Shown: positions 1 to 9,463, counted from the first letter of the stretch. The stretch is DNA of 64,000 nt from Blastocladiella emersonii ATCC 22665 (GCA_025594325.1 JANHCV010000006.1:1178001-1242000); one strand, 5' to 3'. Made by a program: numbers and translations. The notes: generated by a model from the sequence alone, not told the origin.

Positions 1-603
1 CCTTTGCTCGCCCTCGCAAACGATCGCCGCCCACGCGCTCGGGCACCCTCCGCGTACGCGCACGGCCGCCGACCACGCGACGCGACGCGGACCCGCTCGG
101 CGCCGATCGCTGTGCTTGTTGCCCACCTTGCTGTTCCCACCTCGCCCCGCCGCGGCTCGCGCGTTCTTCCGGCCCTGCGCTCGCACTCTCCTCTCGCCCT
201 CCCCAAGACGCCTGCTCCCCCGCCCCTTGCTCCCTTCCTGACGCGGCCCTGCGCCCTGAGGACCCGATTGCTTCGCGCACACCTCCCTCTCCCCTCCCAC
301 TCAGCCCGCTCGACCGCTGCTACCTCGCCGTCGCGGTCATCCTCTGCGCCTCTCTCCATCCGCTTGCGCTTGCGAACCCGGCCCGCGGACGCGCCGCGCG
401 TCCGACCGACCCTTGCGTCTCTTGCGCGTCTGCGTACCCTCCCTCCCCTCCTCGCCGCCCTCTCGTGTACGTACTTCTCGCTCGCACGCGTCCGATGCAT
501 CGCTCTGACTCGACGCGTCCCTCCACGTAGCCAAGACACCCATCGGCCACCGCGCGACCGGCCGTCGCGCGACCCCTCGACTCCCACCCACCTCGACGTA
601 GCC
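1..603 (+). other. 5' leader / upstream region of the GATA-factor gene
   Basis: The frame of the GATA-factor gene stays open from base 4, but no in-frame ATG occurs before 604. The stretch is rich in CTC, CGC and CCC and reads as an arginine/proline/leucine run of no recognisable family. I therefore treat it as promoter and 5' untranslated sequence. A spliced upstream coding exon beyond the window edge cannot be excluded. Confidence 0.5.
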
Positions 604-3600
604 ATGGCCGCCTTCAACGCCAACGGCTTCGACCTCTCCGCCCACTGGGACCGGGGAACCGCGCCGCTGCCGCTTTCGGCCGGCACCGACCGCCGCACGC
701 CGTACCACCAGCACGCGGTCCCTCCCCCGATCCCCACGCCGGCCCCGACGCCCACCCTGCACCTCTCGCCCGCCGCCCCGCTCGCGTTCCACCACCGCCA
801 GCAGCAGCACCAGCACCAGCCGCCGCCGCCGCGCCTCCACGCCACGCCGCACCTGCGCCAGCTCCACCACATGGCCGCCGCCGCCATGGTCGCGCCGTAC
901 CCGATCCCGCTGCACGACGCGTCGCGCCCGATCCACCTGACCACGCCAGCGGCCATGGCGGCTCGCAGCCGCGCCCAGCAGGCCATTGCGGCCGCCATCA
1001 TCGCTGCAGCCGTCGACGCCGCCGCCGAGGCCGACTACATGCTGCCGATCCCGCTCCAGCTACAGCAGCCGCCGCCGCGCCAGTTCTTCGCGCCCGCCGA
1101 CCCGCACACTCTCGGCTGCGTCACCTCGGCACCCACCAACTTCCGGTTCCACATGTCGCCCGTGCCGACGTCCACCTTCGACGCGCTCCCCGACGCGTTC
1201 CAGCCCGCGCTCGCGCCACCGCCGCCTCCGCCGCCGCCGTCGCGGCAACCGAGCGGCGGCGGCATGATCTGGCCCGCGCTCCTGTCGCCGCCGATCCTGT
1301 CGCCCGACGCCACGACCATCGGGTCGCCGCTGTCGTCCCGGCTCGGCGTCGCGTGCGGGAACGGGAGCGGTGGCGGTGGGAGCTGTGCCGGCGACGGGTT
1401 CCTGTCCGACGCCATGGGCCTCCCGCTCAGCGCCGGCCCGTCGGCCGCCGACTCGGGCCTGCCGTGCTCGCCCAACGTGTGGCTGCCCCAGATCACCATC
1501 AACCCGAACGTGAACGTGTTCTCGAGCTCGGATCCCGCCAGCACCGCGTCGGCCATGCCCACCGCGCTCGACGCGTTCGATGCCGTGTCGAGCCCGATGC
1601 ACCACCTCCACCGCCGCCCGTCGTTCCTCCTCGACTCGGACCCGTGCTCGGTCGACGAGGACATGCCCGTCGATTTCGGGTCCGTGGTCGAGGACTGGCC
1701 GCCCGCTACGCTGCTCGGCATGTCGCCCGACCTTCGCAGTGGTGCGGCGCGTGGCGCGAGCGCAGTCGGCCTCGCTGCGCCCGCTGCGGACCCGGACCCC
1801 GACGTCGTCTCTCACCCGGCCGGGTTCGACCCGTCGGACGAGCCCGTCGGTCTCGGTATCATGTTTGGCGAGACCCGGTGCGAGGACGCGCCCCGCGATC
1901 CGCTCGGCCGGTGCTCGCCACGTCGACCTCGACTCGACGCGCCGCGGCACGAGCACGAGCACGACCACGACGACTCGGCCATGCACGTCGACGAGCCTAT
2001 TGCGCCGCCCGCCGATTGGTCGCACCCGCGGCTCGACGACGCGCCCGTCCCGCGACCCGTCGCTCGGCGCACCAAGCGCATCCGGCTGCGGATCGAGTCG
2101 GCGGCATCGGTACTGGGCTCGACGTCGCCCGCGGTGACTGCGCGCGGCATGGAGAACGGCAACGGCGAGGAGCGCGAACCCGAGCCTTTCGCGGCCCCGC
2201 CGAGCCCTCGTGCCGCCGCGGCAGCCGCTGACGACGACCTCGAGCTCACGCGCGAGATGGAGGCCGCGCTCACGGACTGCCCGTCGCCCATCTCGAGCGT
2301 CTCCGCCCCGCCGTCGCCCGCTGCTCCTGTCGTCGCCCTGCCCTCGCCCACCGCGCACGTCGCCCCACCTTCACCCGCTGTCCCGCCGTCGCCCGCCGTG
2401 CCCGTCGCCCCGCCGTCGCCTGTCCCAGCAGCCGCAGCGATACCATCGAGCCCGCTCCTCGGCCACCTGTTCGCGGCCGGCAACTTCCCGCCGTTTGCGC
2501 GGCGCCAGGCGGCCCGCGTCGCCGAGAACCGCATGCAGTCGCAGATGCGCGGCAAGGACGAGCCCAAGGTGACGCTTGGCCGCGCGTCGAAACCGTCGTC
2601 GTCTTCTGCTTCCTCATCGTCGTCGTCGTCGCGGCCTCGGAACCGCGACCGCGATCGGGACCGTAACCGGAACCGCAAGCGCGACCGTGAACGTGAGCGC
2701 GAGCGGAAACGCGACAGCAAGCGCTCCCGCAAGCCGAAGCGCGCGCGTTCGCGCGAGGTCGACGAGGTCGAGGACGCGTCCGGGCCCCCGCTTACGCTCC
2801 CCGCCGATGCTGCGGCGCCTCGCGTCCGCACCACGTCCAAGGCGCGCAAGCGCACGACGTCGACGGCGTCTGTCTCGGTCTCGGCGCTCGACGCGCTGTC
2901 GCTCATCGGCGCGCGCACGTCGCCATCAACCCCGCCACTTCCCACGCTTCTGCCATCCTCGCCGGCACCCGCCCCGCTCCTGTTCGCGCCACTCCCGCCC
3001 GAGCTGCCCGCCACTACTACGACGTACCACGCGCCGACGGGTCTCGACGGCGTACCCGTCCTCCCGGATCTGCGGCCCGCGACGCCCGAGCGCGGTCTGG
3101 CCGTGAGCCCGCCGCTCACGTCGCCACCCCCGTCGCCCTCGCTGAGCGACGACTCGGACGAGGATAACTCGGCCGACGGCGACTTTGCGCTCGCGGGTGA
3201 CGAGGCCGAGGAGAGCGACGACTTTGACGAGCTCGCCGCGTTCGGCCTCCCCATCTTCTCGTGGTCGCCGCCGCGGCGCCGCCGGCCGGTGCCGTCGGAC
3301 CACGGTCGTCGCCCGCGGCCTCGCGTCGAGCGGGATCCTGAACCTGTCGTCCAGGAGGCCGTCGTCAGCGCGACCGAGGCGGCTGCGGCACCACCGAGTC
3401 GGCGCTTGTCGGGCAGCAGCAGCTCGCGCCGCGACCGTGACCGCGAGCGGCGGAACCGCAACCGCAACCGCCGCGGGGCCACCGCCGACGGGTCGGCCCC
3501 CGCCGCGCCTGCGCCCCGGACCGTCGCCGTGCTCCGGTTCGCGCCGGACCACCGGCACTGCCACAACTGCGACACGCAGGCGTCGGCGACGTGGCGGCGG

Positions 3601-3981
3601 TCGACGCTGCACGGGCCGGACGTGTACCTGTGCAACCCGTGCGGCCTGTACGAGCGCATGCACGGGCGCGACCGGCCGACGGACCACGTTGTCGACGGCC
3701 AGATCCGCGTCGCCCGCCCGCGCCGCATGTACATGCGGTGCACCAACTGCGGCACCGAGGCGTCGCCCGCGTGGCGCCGCGGCGGCAACCAGGAGTCGCT
3801 GTGCAACGCGTGCGGGCTCTACGCGCGCACCCACGCCGCGCCCCGGCCGCGCGGGTACCAGATGGCTATGGCGGCAACCGGCGAGGGCGACGTGGACGCC
3901 GAAGCTGAGGCCGAGGCGAGAAGCAGTAGCTCCAGTAGCAGCGGGAGCGAGCTCGGTGCCGCCGCCGTCGCCGAGGAGTAG
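604..3981 (+). CDS. GATA-type transcription factor with two zinc fingers
   Basis: Predicted 1125-residue nuclear DNA-binding protein. The start is the first in-frame ATG, in good context (GTAGCCATGG). The only folded part visible is near the C terminus: two GATA fingers. Finger 1 has Cys986, Cys989, Cys1010 and Cys1013 (CX2CX20CX2C, with ATWRR). Finger 2 has Cys1046, Cys1049, Cys1067 and Cys1070 (CX2CX17CX2C, with SPAWRR and LCNACGLY). The first ~980 residues are low complexity: His/Gln/Pro-rich near 40-90, many SPS/PPSP repeats, an Arg/Asp/Asn/Glu-rich basic stretch near 680-720 that could be a nuclear localisation signal, and acidic runs near 850-880. The family binds (A/T)GATA(A/G) sites and in fungi controls nitrogen, iron or light responses; which of these applies cannot be read here. 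There is no Cys-rich linker between fingers as in siderophore repressors. The next gene is convergent. Confidence 0.85.
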   Translation: MAAFNANGFDLSAHWDRGTAPLPLSAGTDRRTPYHQHAVPPPIPTPAPTPTLHLSPAAPLAFHHRQQQHQHQPPPPRLHATPHLRQLHHMAAAAMVAPYPIPLHDASRPIHLTTPAAMAARSRAQQAIAAAIIAAAVDAAAEADYMLPIPLQLQQPPPRQFFAPADPHTLGCVTSAPTNFRFHMSPVPTSTFDALPDAFQPALAPPPPPPPPSRQPSGGGMIWPALLSPPILSPDATTIGSPLSSRLGVACGNGSGGGGSCAGDGFLSDAMGLPLSAGPSAADSGLPCSPNVWLPQITINPNVNVFSSSDPASTASAMPTALDAFDAVSSPMHHLHRRPSFLLDSDPCSVDEDMPVDFGSVVEDWPPATLLGMSPDLRSGAARGASAVGLAAPAADPDPDVVSHPAGFDPSDEPVGLGIMFGETRCEDAPRDPLGRCSPRRPRLDAPRHEHEHDHDDSAMHVDEPIAPPADWSHPRLDDAPVPRPVARRTKRIRLRIESAASVLGSTSPAVTARGMENGNGEEREPEPFAAPPSPRAAAAAADDDLELTREMEAALTDCPSPISSVSAPPSPAAPVVALPSPTAHVAPPSPAVPPSPAVPVAPPSPVPAAAAIPSSPLLGHLFAAGNFPPFARRQAARVAENRMQSQMRGKDEPKVTLGRASKPSSSSASSSSSSSRPRNRDRDRDRNRNRKRDRERERERKRDSKRSRKPKRARSREVDEVEDASGPPLTLPADAAAPRVRTTSKARKRTTSTASVSVSALDALSLIGARTSPSTPPLPTLLPSSPAPAPLLFAPLPPELPATTTTYHAPTGLDGVPVLPDLRPATPERGLAVSPPLTSPPPSPSLSDDSDEDNSADGDFALAGDEAEESDDFDELAAFGLPIFSWSPPRRRRPVPSDHGRRPRPRVERDPEPVVQEAVVSATEAAAAPPSRRLSGSSSSRRDRDRERRNRNRNRRGATADGSAPAAPAPRTVAVLRFAPDHRHCHNCDTQASATWRRSTLHGPDVYLCNPCGLYERMHGRDRPTDHVVDGQIRVARPRRMYMRCTNCGTEASPAWRRGGNQESLCNACGLYARTHAAPRPRGYQMAMAATGEGDVDAEAEAEARSSSSSSSGSELGAAAVAEE

Positions 3982-4154
3982 GCGTGCCTCGAGCGCGGCC
4001 ATGGTCGTCGTCGTCGTCAGTCCTCGCGAGATGGTTTTTGACCCACCTCACCTCCCCAACCTGTTTTGTCTATCCCATCCATTCCCCTCCCATACCTCCT
4101 CCTGTCTTGCCATTGATTGAACACAAACACAATCGTCTATTGCGTGCCACGCCT

Positions 4155-7040
4155 TCAAACAACGACATCGCCGAGCTTCACTTCCGTGTACTGCTCGATG
4201 ACCATCTCGAACACGTCGCGGTGGCCCTCGATCACGCGGCGGCGCTCGACCCACGCCGTCTGCGTGGGGTCGAGCACCGCGTCGACGAACGCGTTCACGT
4301 CATGCACGATGCGTACCTCGGTGCGGCTCACGAGTTCGACCGCGACCGTGAACACGGCGTCGCCGCCGCGCTGCGCGACCGTCTTGCGCCCGCCGAGCTG
4401 CGCGGCGCGGAAATCGCCAACCGTCGCCGCGGCGATCCCGCCCACGAGGTCGCGCAGCTCGCGGTTGCGGAGCACCGACGCGAGGCTCCCATGGACCGTG
4501 GCCACGACCGCACCGACGCGCGTGGAGATCGACCGCGCGGCGCCCGCCTCGCGCGCGGTCCCGATCTCGTCGACCGCGGCGATATCGGGGGTATGGTTCT
4601 GCACCGCCTCGAGCATCACCTCGTGCTGGTCGCCGCGCACGGGGACGTGCATGCGGCGGCACCGGTGCAGCGCGGCGTGCGGCGTGCTGCCCATGCCGCT
4701 GACCTCGCCCGACGTGTCGACCACCATCACGCACTGGCCCGACTCGCTCAGCCGCGCGCACACGTCGCGCAGCGTGTGGGTCTTGCCGGTGCCGGGGCGG
4801 CCGACGATCAGGAGCGACGCGCCGCGCGCGACGAGGTCGCGCAGGAGAACGGATGCGAGACCGGTGCGGGGTGCAGCGGCGCGGCCGACGCGTAGGGTCG
4901 CGCCCACGCGCGTTTTGCCGTCGCGGTCCGCGATCCAGCTGATTCGGTGTAGCTGCCCGTCGATCCCGCCGCGCCGGTCCGACGAGAACTTGCGCCCGTC
5001 GAGGATGTGCGCGAGGTCCGCCGCTGTCACGCGGCCGAACGCGTCGAGGTCAATGAAGCGCGGCTCGTCGGTCGAAGGACTACTGGTGGTAAGAAACCGG
5101 AGACGAGGCACAGCACCGAGGTCGAGAATCAGCTCGTCGATCCGGTCCGCCGCGTTGTTCGGGAGCGAGTCGATGAGCGCGCAAAGCCGCGAAGGTAGCA
5201 GCGCGAGGAGATCGCGCAGCTCGCGGTACGACCGCGTGTGGAACTCGGCGTCAGCGATGCGCTCCTCGTTGGTCAGCGCGCTGTCGCGAAGGCGCGGGTG
5301 CGTCGAGGGCTCCACGGTCCAGTGGATCGCGCGCGGGTTGCCCGGAGCGAAGCGTGCACGAACCGTCTCGCCGCGATGGGGCGGCGACGAGTACCAAGTG
5401 ACGGGCGGCGCGGGCGGCTCGGCGGGTTTCGGCTTTGGTTTAGGCTTAGGCTTCGGTTTTGGCGCGGGTTCGGGCTCGGGAGTCGGTTTAGCGGTGAGGT
5501 GCGAAAAAGAGGGGATCAAGACGTTCGCGGTCGGCTGAGAAGTCGATGGCGCTGCGGGAAGCGAGAAGGAGGGGATCGAAACGGAAGTCGATGGCGCTGC
5601 GGGAGCGACGCTCGACGGCGTTTCTGCCGCGGAAGTAGTTGTGGGCGCGCGCAAAGGAACAGCAGAAGCAGCAGAAGCAGAAGGAGAAGCAGCAGAAGCA
5701 GATGCAGATGCAGATGCAGATGCAGACGAAGTTGCTGCTACTGCTGTTGTTGGCGTGGAAGGCGCGGCAGCTGCTGCTGTCGGCGCAGAAGACGCGGCAG
5801 GGGGGATTGCTGATGTCAGCGCTTGGGCGGGTGTTGCTGCAGCGACAGGGCGCAGCGAGATCGCATGTGAACTGCCCGCAGAAGGGTCGGTCGCAGAAGC
5901 AAGTGGAGGCGGCGGTAACATAAAATTGAAGGAAAACTGGCTCCCGAGTTTGCCAGTCACCGTAGTTTCCGAGACCGCGGGAGTCGAAGATGATGCTGGC
6001 TCGGTTACAGTGGCCGTCGTCTCCGAGACCGCAGGAGTCGAAGGCGATGGCTCCGTTGCAGCAGGGGCGACGACGCTGGACGTGGCCGAGGTGTCGAATC
6101 TGGGCATCATGAACGGCGGCAGCGTACGCTTCGGACTCGCGGTTGAAGCCGCACCAGTCGCAGCCGAACTGCTGGCGGAGGCGGCCGCGATGTTCGCCGT
6201 CGCCTCGGCCACGGCAAGCTTGACCCATTCGTTGATGGCGAGCGTGCTCGAATCGATAGCGCTGGCCGCGTCGAGGAGCAGAGCCGAGCAGCGGACGGCG
6301 AACTCGATTCCCTTTGGATCCGCTGAAAGAGCGGCAACGGACCCGGGCAAGAGCGCGTTGACAGCAGCGAAGCCTGCCTTCGAGTCAGCGGACGGGAGCT
6401 GGAGGGCACGGCGAAACACCTTGGCGAGCGTCACCGGGGTGGTGGTCCGTGTAAGCTTGGGAGGAAGGTAGTTGTTGGCAGCAAGAGCTTCGAATGAAGC
6501 TCGGAGGTTAGCGCTCCATGTGAGAGTGCCGAGATTACGATGGATTTCTGCAACACACGCTGCCGTCTTCCACTTGGTGAACAGCATTTTCGTGTCGATA
6601 AAGGTCGTGGCATTGTTGAAATGGACGCTAGCGCGTGACAAGGCGTCCACAGTCGCTTTTTGGTCATGGACGACCACGCAGCATGCCGCGTCGCGAAGCA
6701 CAGACTGCAAAGCGACTCGGTAGGCCTCTTTCACTTCTTCCGTATCAGCGGGCGCTCCAACGTCCCAAAGAACGACGACGGACGCAGTGCCAAGACGGTC
6801 CTTCAATCCGAACGCCATACTGAGAAGGAGAAGGGGTCCAGTTTGCGTCGACTGCTGAGCCCAAATCGCGAGGAGATTGTGGTCGGCTGCTTTGAGAAGC
6901 GCAAAGACCCGATCCGGAGAGGCGGCATCGTTCGGGATCGTGACGACGCGGGAGCCGGCGATAAGCGTTGCGCCGAGTCCGTGAAGCGGATCGCAGCACG
7001 CTGGCGCGCGGGTTTCGCCTTCTATGCATGAAGTTTCCAT
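4155..7040 (-). CDS. Fusion protein: decayed 3'-5' exonuclease-like domain plus Ycf45/SpoIIIAA-type AAA ATPase
   Basis: Single-exon ORF of 961 residues starting at an ATG at 7040. The C-terminal ~360 residues match the Ycf45/SpoIIIAA family of cyanobacteria, plastids and Bacillus: an N-domain near 600-680 with the ALLPSRL and LDLGAVPRLRF signatures, the block RRGGIDGQLHRIS, Walker A GRPGTGKT at 747-754, then VDTSGEVSG, PHAALHRCRRM, Walker B with DEIGT near 820, and VATVHGS and RDLVGGI. Residues ~25-260 look like an RNase D/EXD1-type DEDD exonuclease fold (VVVHDQKATVDAL, FIDTKML, FAVRCSALLLDAA), but the motif I acid pair and the motif III Asp are missing, so nuclease activity is unlikely. A 300-residue Ala/Ser/Pro/Thr linker with a (Lys-Pro)n run joins the halves. 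Codon use is clearly less GC-rich in the N-terminal half. Function unknown; nucleic-acid-dependent ATPase activity is an inference from the family. Confidence 0.75.
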   Translation of the reverse strand: METSCIEGETRAPACCDPLHGLGATLIAGSRVVTIPNDAASPDRVFALLKAADHNLLAIWAQQSTQTGPLLLLSMAFGLKDRLGTASVVVLWDVGAPADTEEVKEAYRVALQSVLRDAACCVVVHDQKATVDALSRASVHFNNATTFIDTKMLFTKWKTAACVAEIHRNLGTLTWSANLRASFEALAANNYLPPKLTRTTTPVTLAKVFRRALQLPSADSKAGFAAVNALLPGSVAALSADPKGIEFAVRCSALLLDAASAIDSSTLAINEWVKLAVAEATANIAAASASSSAATGAASTASPKRTLPPFMMPRFDTSATSSVVAPAATEPSPSTPAVSETTATVTEPASSSTPAVSETTVTGKLGSQFSFNFMLPPPPLASATDPSAGSSHAISLRPVAAATPAQALTSAIPPAASSAPTAAAAAPSTPTTAVAATSSASASASASASAASPSASAASAVPLRAPTTTSAAETPSSVAPAAPSTSVSIPSFSLPAAPSTSQPTANVLIPSFSHLTAKPTPEPEPAPKPKPKPKPKPKPAEPPAPPVTWYSSPPHRGETVRARFAPGNPRAIHWTVEPSTHPRLRDSALTNEERIADAEFHTRSYRELRDLLALLPSRLCALIDSLPNNAADRIDELILDLGAVPRLRFLTTSSPSTDEPRFIDLDAFGRVTAADLAHILDGRKFSSDRRGGIDGQLHRISWIADRDGKTRVGATLRVGRAAAPRTGLASVLLRDLVARGASLLIVGRPGTGKTHTLRDVCARLSESGQCVMVVDTSGEVSGMGSTPHAALHRCRRMHVPVRGDQHEVMLEAVQNHTPDIAAVDEIGTAREAGAARSISTRVGAVVATVHGSLASVLRNRELRDLVGGIAAATVGDFRAAQLGGRKTVAQRGGDAVFTVAVELVSRTEVRIVHDVNAFVDAVLDPTQTAWVERRRVIEGHRDVFEMVIEQYTEVKLGDVVV
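5694..5732. repeat. Hexanucleotide/trinucleotide repeat within the linker coding region
   Basis: Tandem GCAGAT units, flanked by GCAGAA triplet repeats, code for the alternating Ser-Ala run of the linker on the minus strand. It is a simple-sequence tract that is likely length-variable between strains. Confidence 0.7.
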
Positions 7041-7236
7041 GGTTTTCGTCGTTTACATTGAGGTGTGGTCGGGAGCGAGAGTTGGAGTGGCGCAGCTGGC
7101 TGGCGACGAAAAGTTGATCCGCGCGCGTCCTTTGCCACGTGCTCCGTCTCCAGGCGCGATCCTCATGTAAATATCTCATGAACGACACGATCAGTTGAGC
7201 GACTTGCTGCCCTTGCCTTATCATATCGCTCTGAAC

Positions 7237-8340
7237 ATGGGACAGGAATCCGAGGCGCCACCCATGATCGCGCCGTTCAAGCAGTGGCACCCGGCCGCGC
7301 AAGCCGCCGCGGCGCTCGTCGGCGTCCCCGTGGCCGTCTACGCTTACAAGTGCGCCATGATGGTCGCGTTCCAGCACGAGCTGATCTACATGCGCCGGAT
7401 GCCGCCGGGCGCGCGCGGCCGGCCGTTTGAGAGCGCGAAGCCGCACGGCCTCGTTGCGGCGGACGTGATCCTGCCCCGCCTGGGCAAGGACCCGAGTCTC
7501 CACGGGCTCTATGTGAAGCGCAATACGCCGACAAAAGTGCCCGACGTGCTCGTCGTGTACCTCCAGGGCAACGGCGGCAACATCGCGCACCGGTTCCCCA
7601 AGTTCCGCTCGCTCCTTGACGCGGTCCCGCGCGACGTCAGTGCCGCGGTGCTTGCGGTCGGGTACCGCGGGTACGGGACCTCGCGCGGCGCGCCGTCGGA
7701 GCGCGGGCTGATCCGCGACGCGGCGCGGTTTCTCGAGCTGGCGCACGACCCACGCGCGCTGGCCGAGTACGTCCCGCAGCTCGAGCCGGCAGCGGTACCG
7801 CCCGCCGTAGTGCTGTACGGCCACTCGCTCGGCGGCGCTGTCGCGGTTGCTTCCGTGTACCACCACTATCACCACCGGCAACCTGCGTCCCCGAACCACC
7901 ACCGCCACATCCCGCGGGACCCGCTCGCCGGCCTCCCCGCTCTCGCCTCCCCAATCGCCGGCGCGGTCGTCCTCGAGAACACGTTCACGTCGCTGCGCGG
8001 CGTGGTGCAGCACCTGTACCCGTCGCACTCGCCGATCCACCACCTGCACCCGTTCCTGCGGAGCCGGTGGGAGTCGCTGCTGCGGCTGCAGCGGCTGCCG
8101 CGCGACGGCGATCCGACGCGGTGGACGTTCCTGTCGGGGACGCAGGACGAGATGGTCCCGCCGCGGATGATGGAAGAGCTCCGCGCGGCGGTGCCCGAAG
8201 AGCGGGCGACCTGGGTCGCGGTGCCCGGCGGGCTGCACAACTCGACGTGGGAGCACGCGGCGTGGCGCTTGGCATGGAGCGGGATCGTGCGGCGGGCGGT
8301 CGAGGCGAGGGATGCGCGGTGTAGGGGAGAGCTAGAATAG
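7237..8340 (+). CDS. Alpha/beta hydrolase (ABHD/Bem46-like serine hydrolase)
   Basis: Predicted 367-residue enzyme. The first in-frame ATG is 7237; a second at 7264 is possible. A hydrophobic segment near residues 18-45 suggests a membrane anchor. The hydrolase signature is complete: oxyanion-side VVYLQGNGGN, a GYRGYG motif as in ABHD13/ABHD17 and yeast Bem46-like proteins, nucleophile Ser197 in GHSLGG, Asp304 in SGTQDEMV and His334 in GGLHNSTW. A His-rich loop (HHYHHRQ) is inserted just after the nucleophile and is unusual. The family includes lysophospholipid and depalmitoylating enzymes; the substrate here is unknown. It is transcribed divergently from the Ycf45-type fusion gene with 196 bp between the two start codons, and is convergent with MTG1 with only 22 bp between stops. 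Confidence 0.85.
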   Translation: MGQESEAPPMIAPFKQWHPAAQAAAALVGVPVAVYAYKCAMMVAFQHELIYMRRMPPGARGRPFESAKPHGLVAADVILPRLGKDPSLHGLYVKRNTPTKVPDVLVVYLQGNGGNIAHRFPKFRSLLDAVPRDVSAAVLAVGYRGYGTSRGAPSERGLIRDAARFLELAHDPRALAEYVPQLEPAAVPPAVVLYGHSLGGAVAVASVYHHYHHRQPASPNHHRHIPRDPLAGLPALASPIAGAVVLENTFTSLRGVVQHLYPSHSPIHHLHPFLRSRWESLLRLQRLPRDGDPTRWTFLSGTQDEMVPPRMMEELRAAVPEERATWVAVPGGLHNSTWEHAAWRLAWSGIVRRAVEARDARCRGELE

Positions 8341-8362
8341 ATGTAATGTACATGTATGAATC

Positions 8363-9463
8363 TCACGCTCTTGGCTCCGCTGCCGCCGCCACCGACTCGC
8401 CAACCTGCTCAGCAGGCACGTCCTCGTCCTTGACGGACCCGGGTGTTGGCTCGTCCATGAGATCGAGCGTGATCTTACCGAACCGTCCGGCGCGGAACGC
8501 CTGGACCATGAACGCAGCCGCACGGTCGCGGTTCGCGAGCCCGCCGCGCTCGAGTGCGCCAACGCGTTTCGCGACGTGGTCGAGGACCGCCGAGATGCGC
8601 ACGTTGGGTTTCATGAGCACGTTGGCGGGGATCTCGAACACGTCACTGATCCCCTGGACGGCGTGGCGGCACCGTAGCGCGTGGACGAGGTACTCGGCGA
8701 GGTTCTGGTGGCCCGCAATGTGGTCGCGGATGCCGCCCGTCAGAGCGATGCGGAACGACTGCTCCGGGTCGCGGATCGACGGGTCCATGATGCCGGGGCT
8801 GTCGAGGACGTAGATTTTTGGGTGCTCGACGACCGTGATGGGGGTGCCCGACAGCGCGCGGGTGACGCCGGGTTGGCCGCCCGTAATGGCGGCCTTGCGT
8901 TTCCCGGACCCGACGTTGCGCAGCGAGTTGAGCAGCGTTGACTTGCCCACGTTCGGCGTGCCCGCGACCATCATGGTCAGGGTCGGGTAGCGCAGCGGGT
9001 CGGCGAGCGCTTTTTCTACACATTTGACGGACAATGAGCTCGTGGACACGCACGACAGCGCAGAGCAGCAGGTACCCTTGATCCCGCGCAACAACGTCTT
9101 GAGCGCGCCACGATCCTCGACTGCGGTGAGGTACACGCGCGTCTTACCCGGCGACTGCGCCTCCTTGGCCGCCGCGTTCGCCTCGCGCTCAATCCGCCGT
9201 GCAAACGCGCGCGTCGTCTCGGCGTCGGCGAGGTCCGACTTGTTGAGCAGCACGACGCGGTCCTTGCCCGAGTAATGGACCATCTTCTCGAAGGCCAGGT
9301 TGACGGCGGACAGCGGGACGCGGGCGTCGCGGACCTCGATGATCAGGTCAACGTGCCGCATGCGCGCGCGCATCTCGCGCAGACCTTTCGTCATGTGGCC
9401 CGGGTACCAGTTGATGGCGCGCAGGTGCGGCGGTAGCGGCGCCAGGGCGGCGCGGGAGGCCAT
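8363..9463 (-). CDS. MTG1: Mitochondrial ribosome-assembly GTPase MTG1 (RbgA/YlqF family)
   Basis: Circularly permuted GTPase that helps mature the large mitochondrial ribosomal subunit. Permuted motifs are in the expected order: NWYPGHM near the N terminus, DARVP, G4 NKSD at 74-77, G1 GTPNVGKST at 148-156, G2-like GVT and G3 DSPG. The start is ATG 9463; the upstream open frame lacks an ATG. A 60-nt in-frame segment (9016-9075) begins GTACC and ends TGTAG and falls exactly between G4 and G1. Removing it joins LLRGIK to EKALADPLRYP, which reads like the family, so I model join(8363..9015, 9076..9463) on the minus strand, 346 residues. Because the segment is a multiple of three without stops, an unspliced mRNA would give a protein 20 residues longer. 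Confidence 0.88.
   Translation of the reverse strand: MASRAALAPLPPHLRAINWYPGHMTKGLREMRARMRHVDLIIEVRDARVPLSAVNLAFEKMVHYSGKDRVVLLNKSDLADAETTRAFARRIEREANAAAKEAQSPGKTRVYLTAVEDRGALKTLLRGIKGTCCSALSCVSTSSLSVKCVEKALADPLRYPTLTMMVAGTPNVGKSTLLNSLRNVGSGKRKAAITGGQPGVTRALSGTPITVVEHPKIYVLDSPGIMDPSIRDPEQSFRIALTGGIRDHIAGHQNLAEYLVHALRCRHAVQGISDVFEIPANVLMKPNVRISAVLDHVAKRVGALERGGLANRDRAAAFMVQAFRAGRFGKITLDLMDEPTPGSVKDEDVPAEQVGESVAAAAEPRA

Noticed and set aside
7195-7236. Earlier non-ATG start for the alpha/beta hydrolase
   Set aside because: The frame is open, but the first ATG is 7237 and nothing in the extra 14 codons is conserved.
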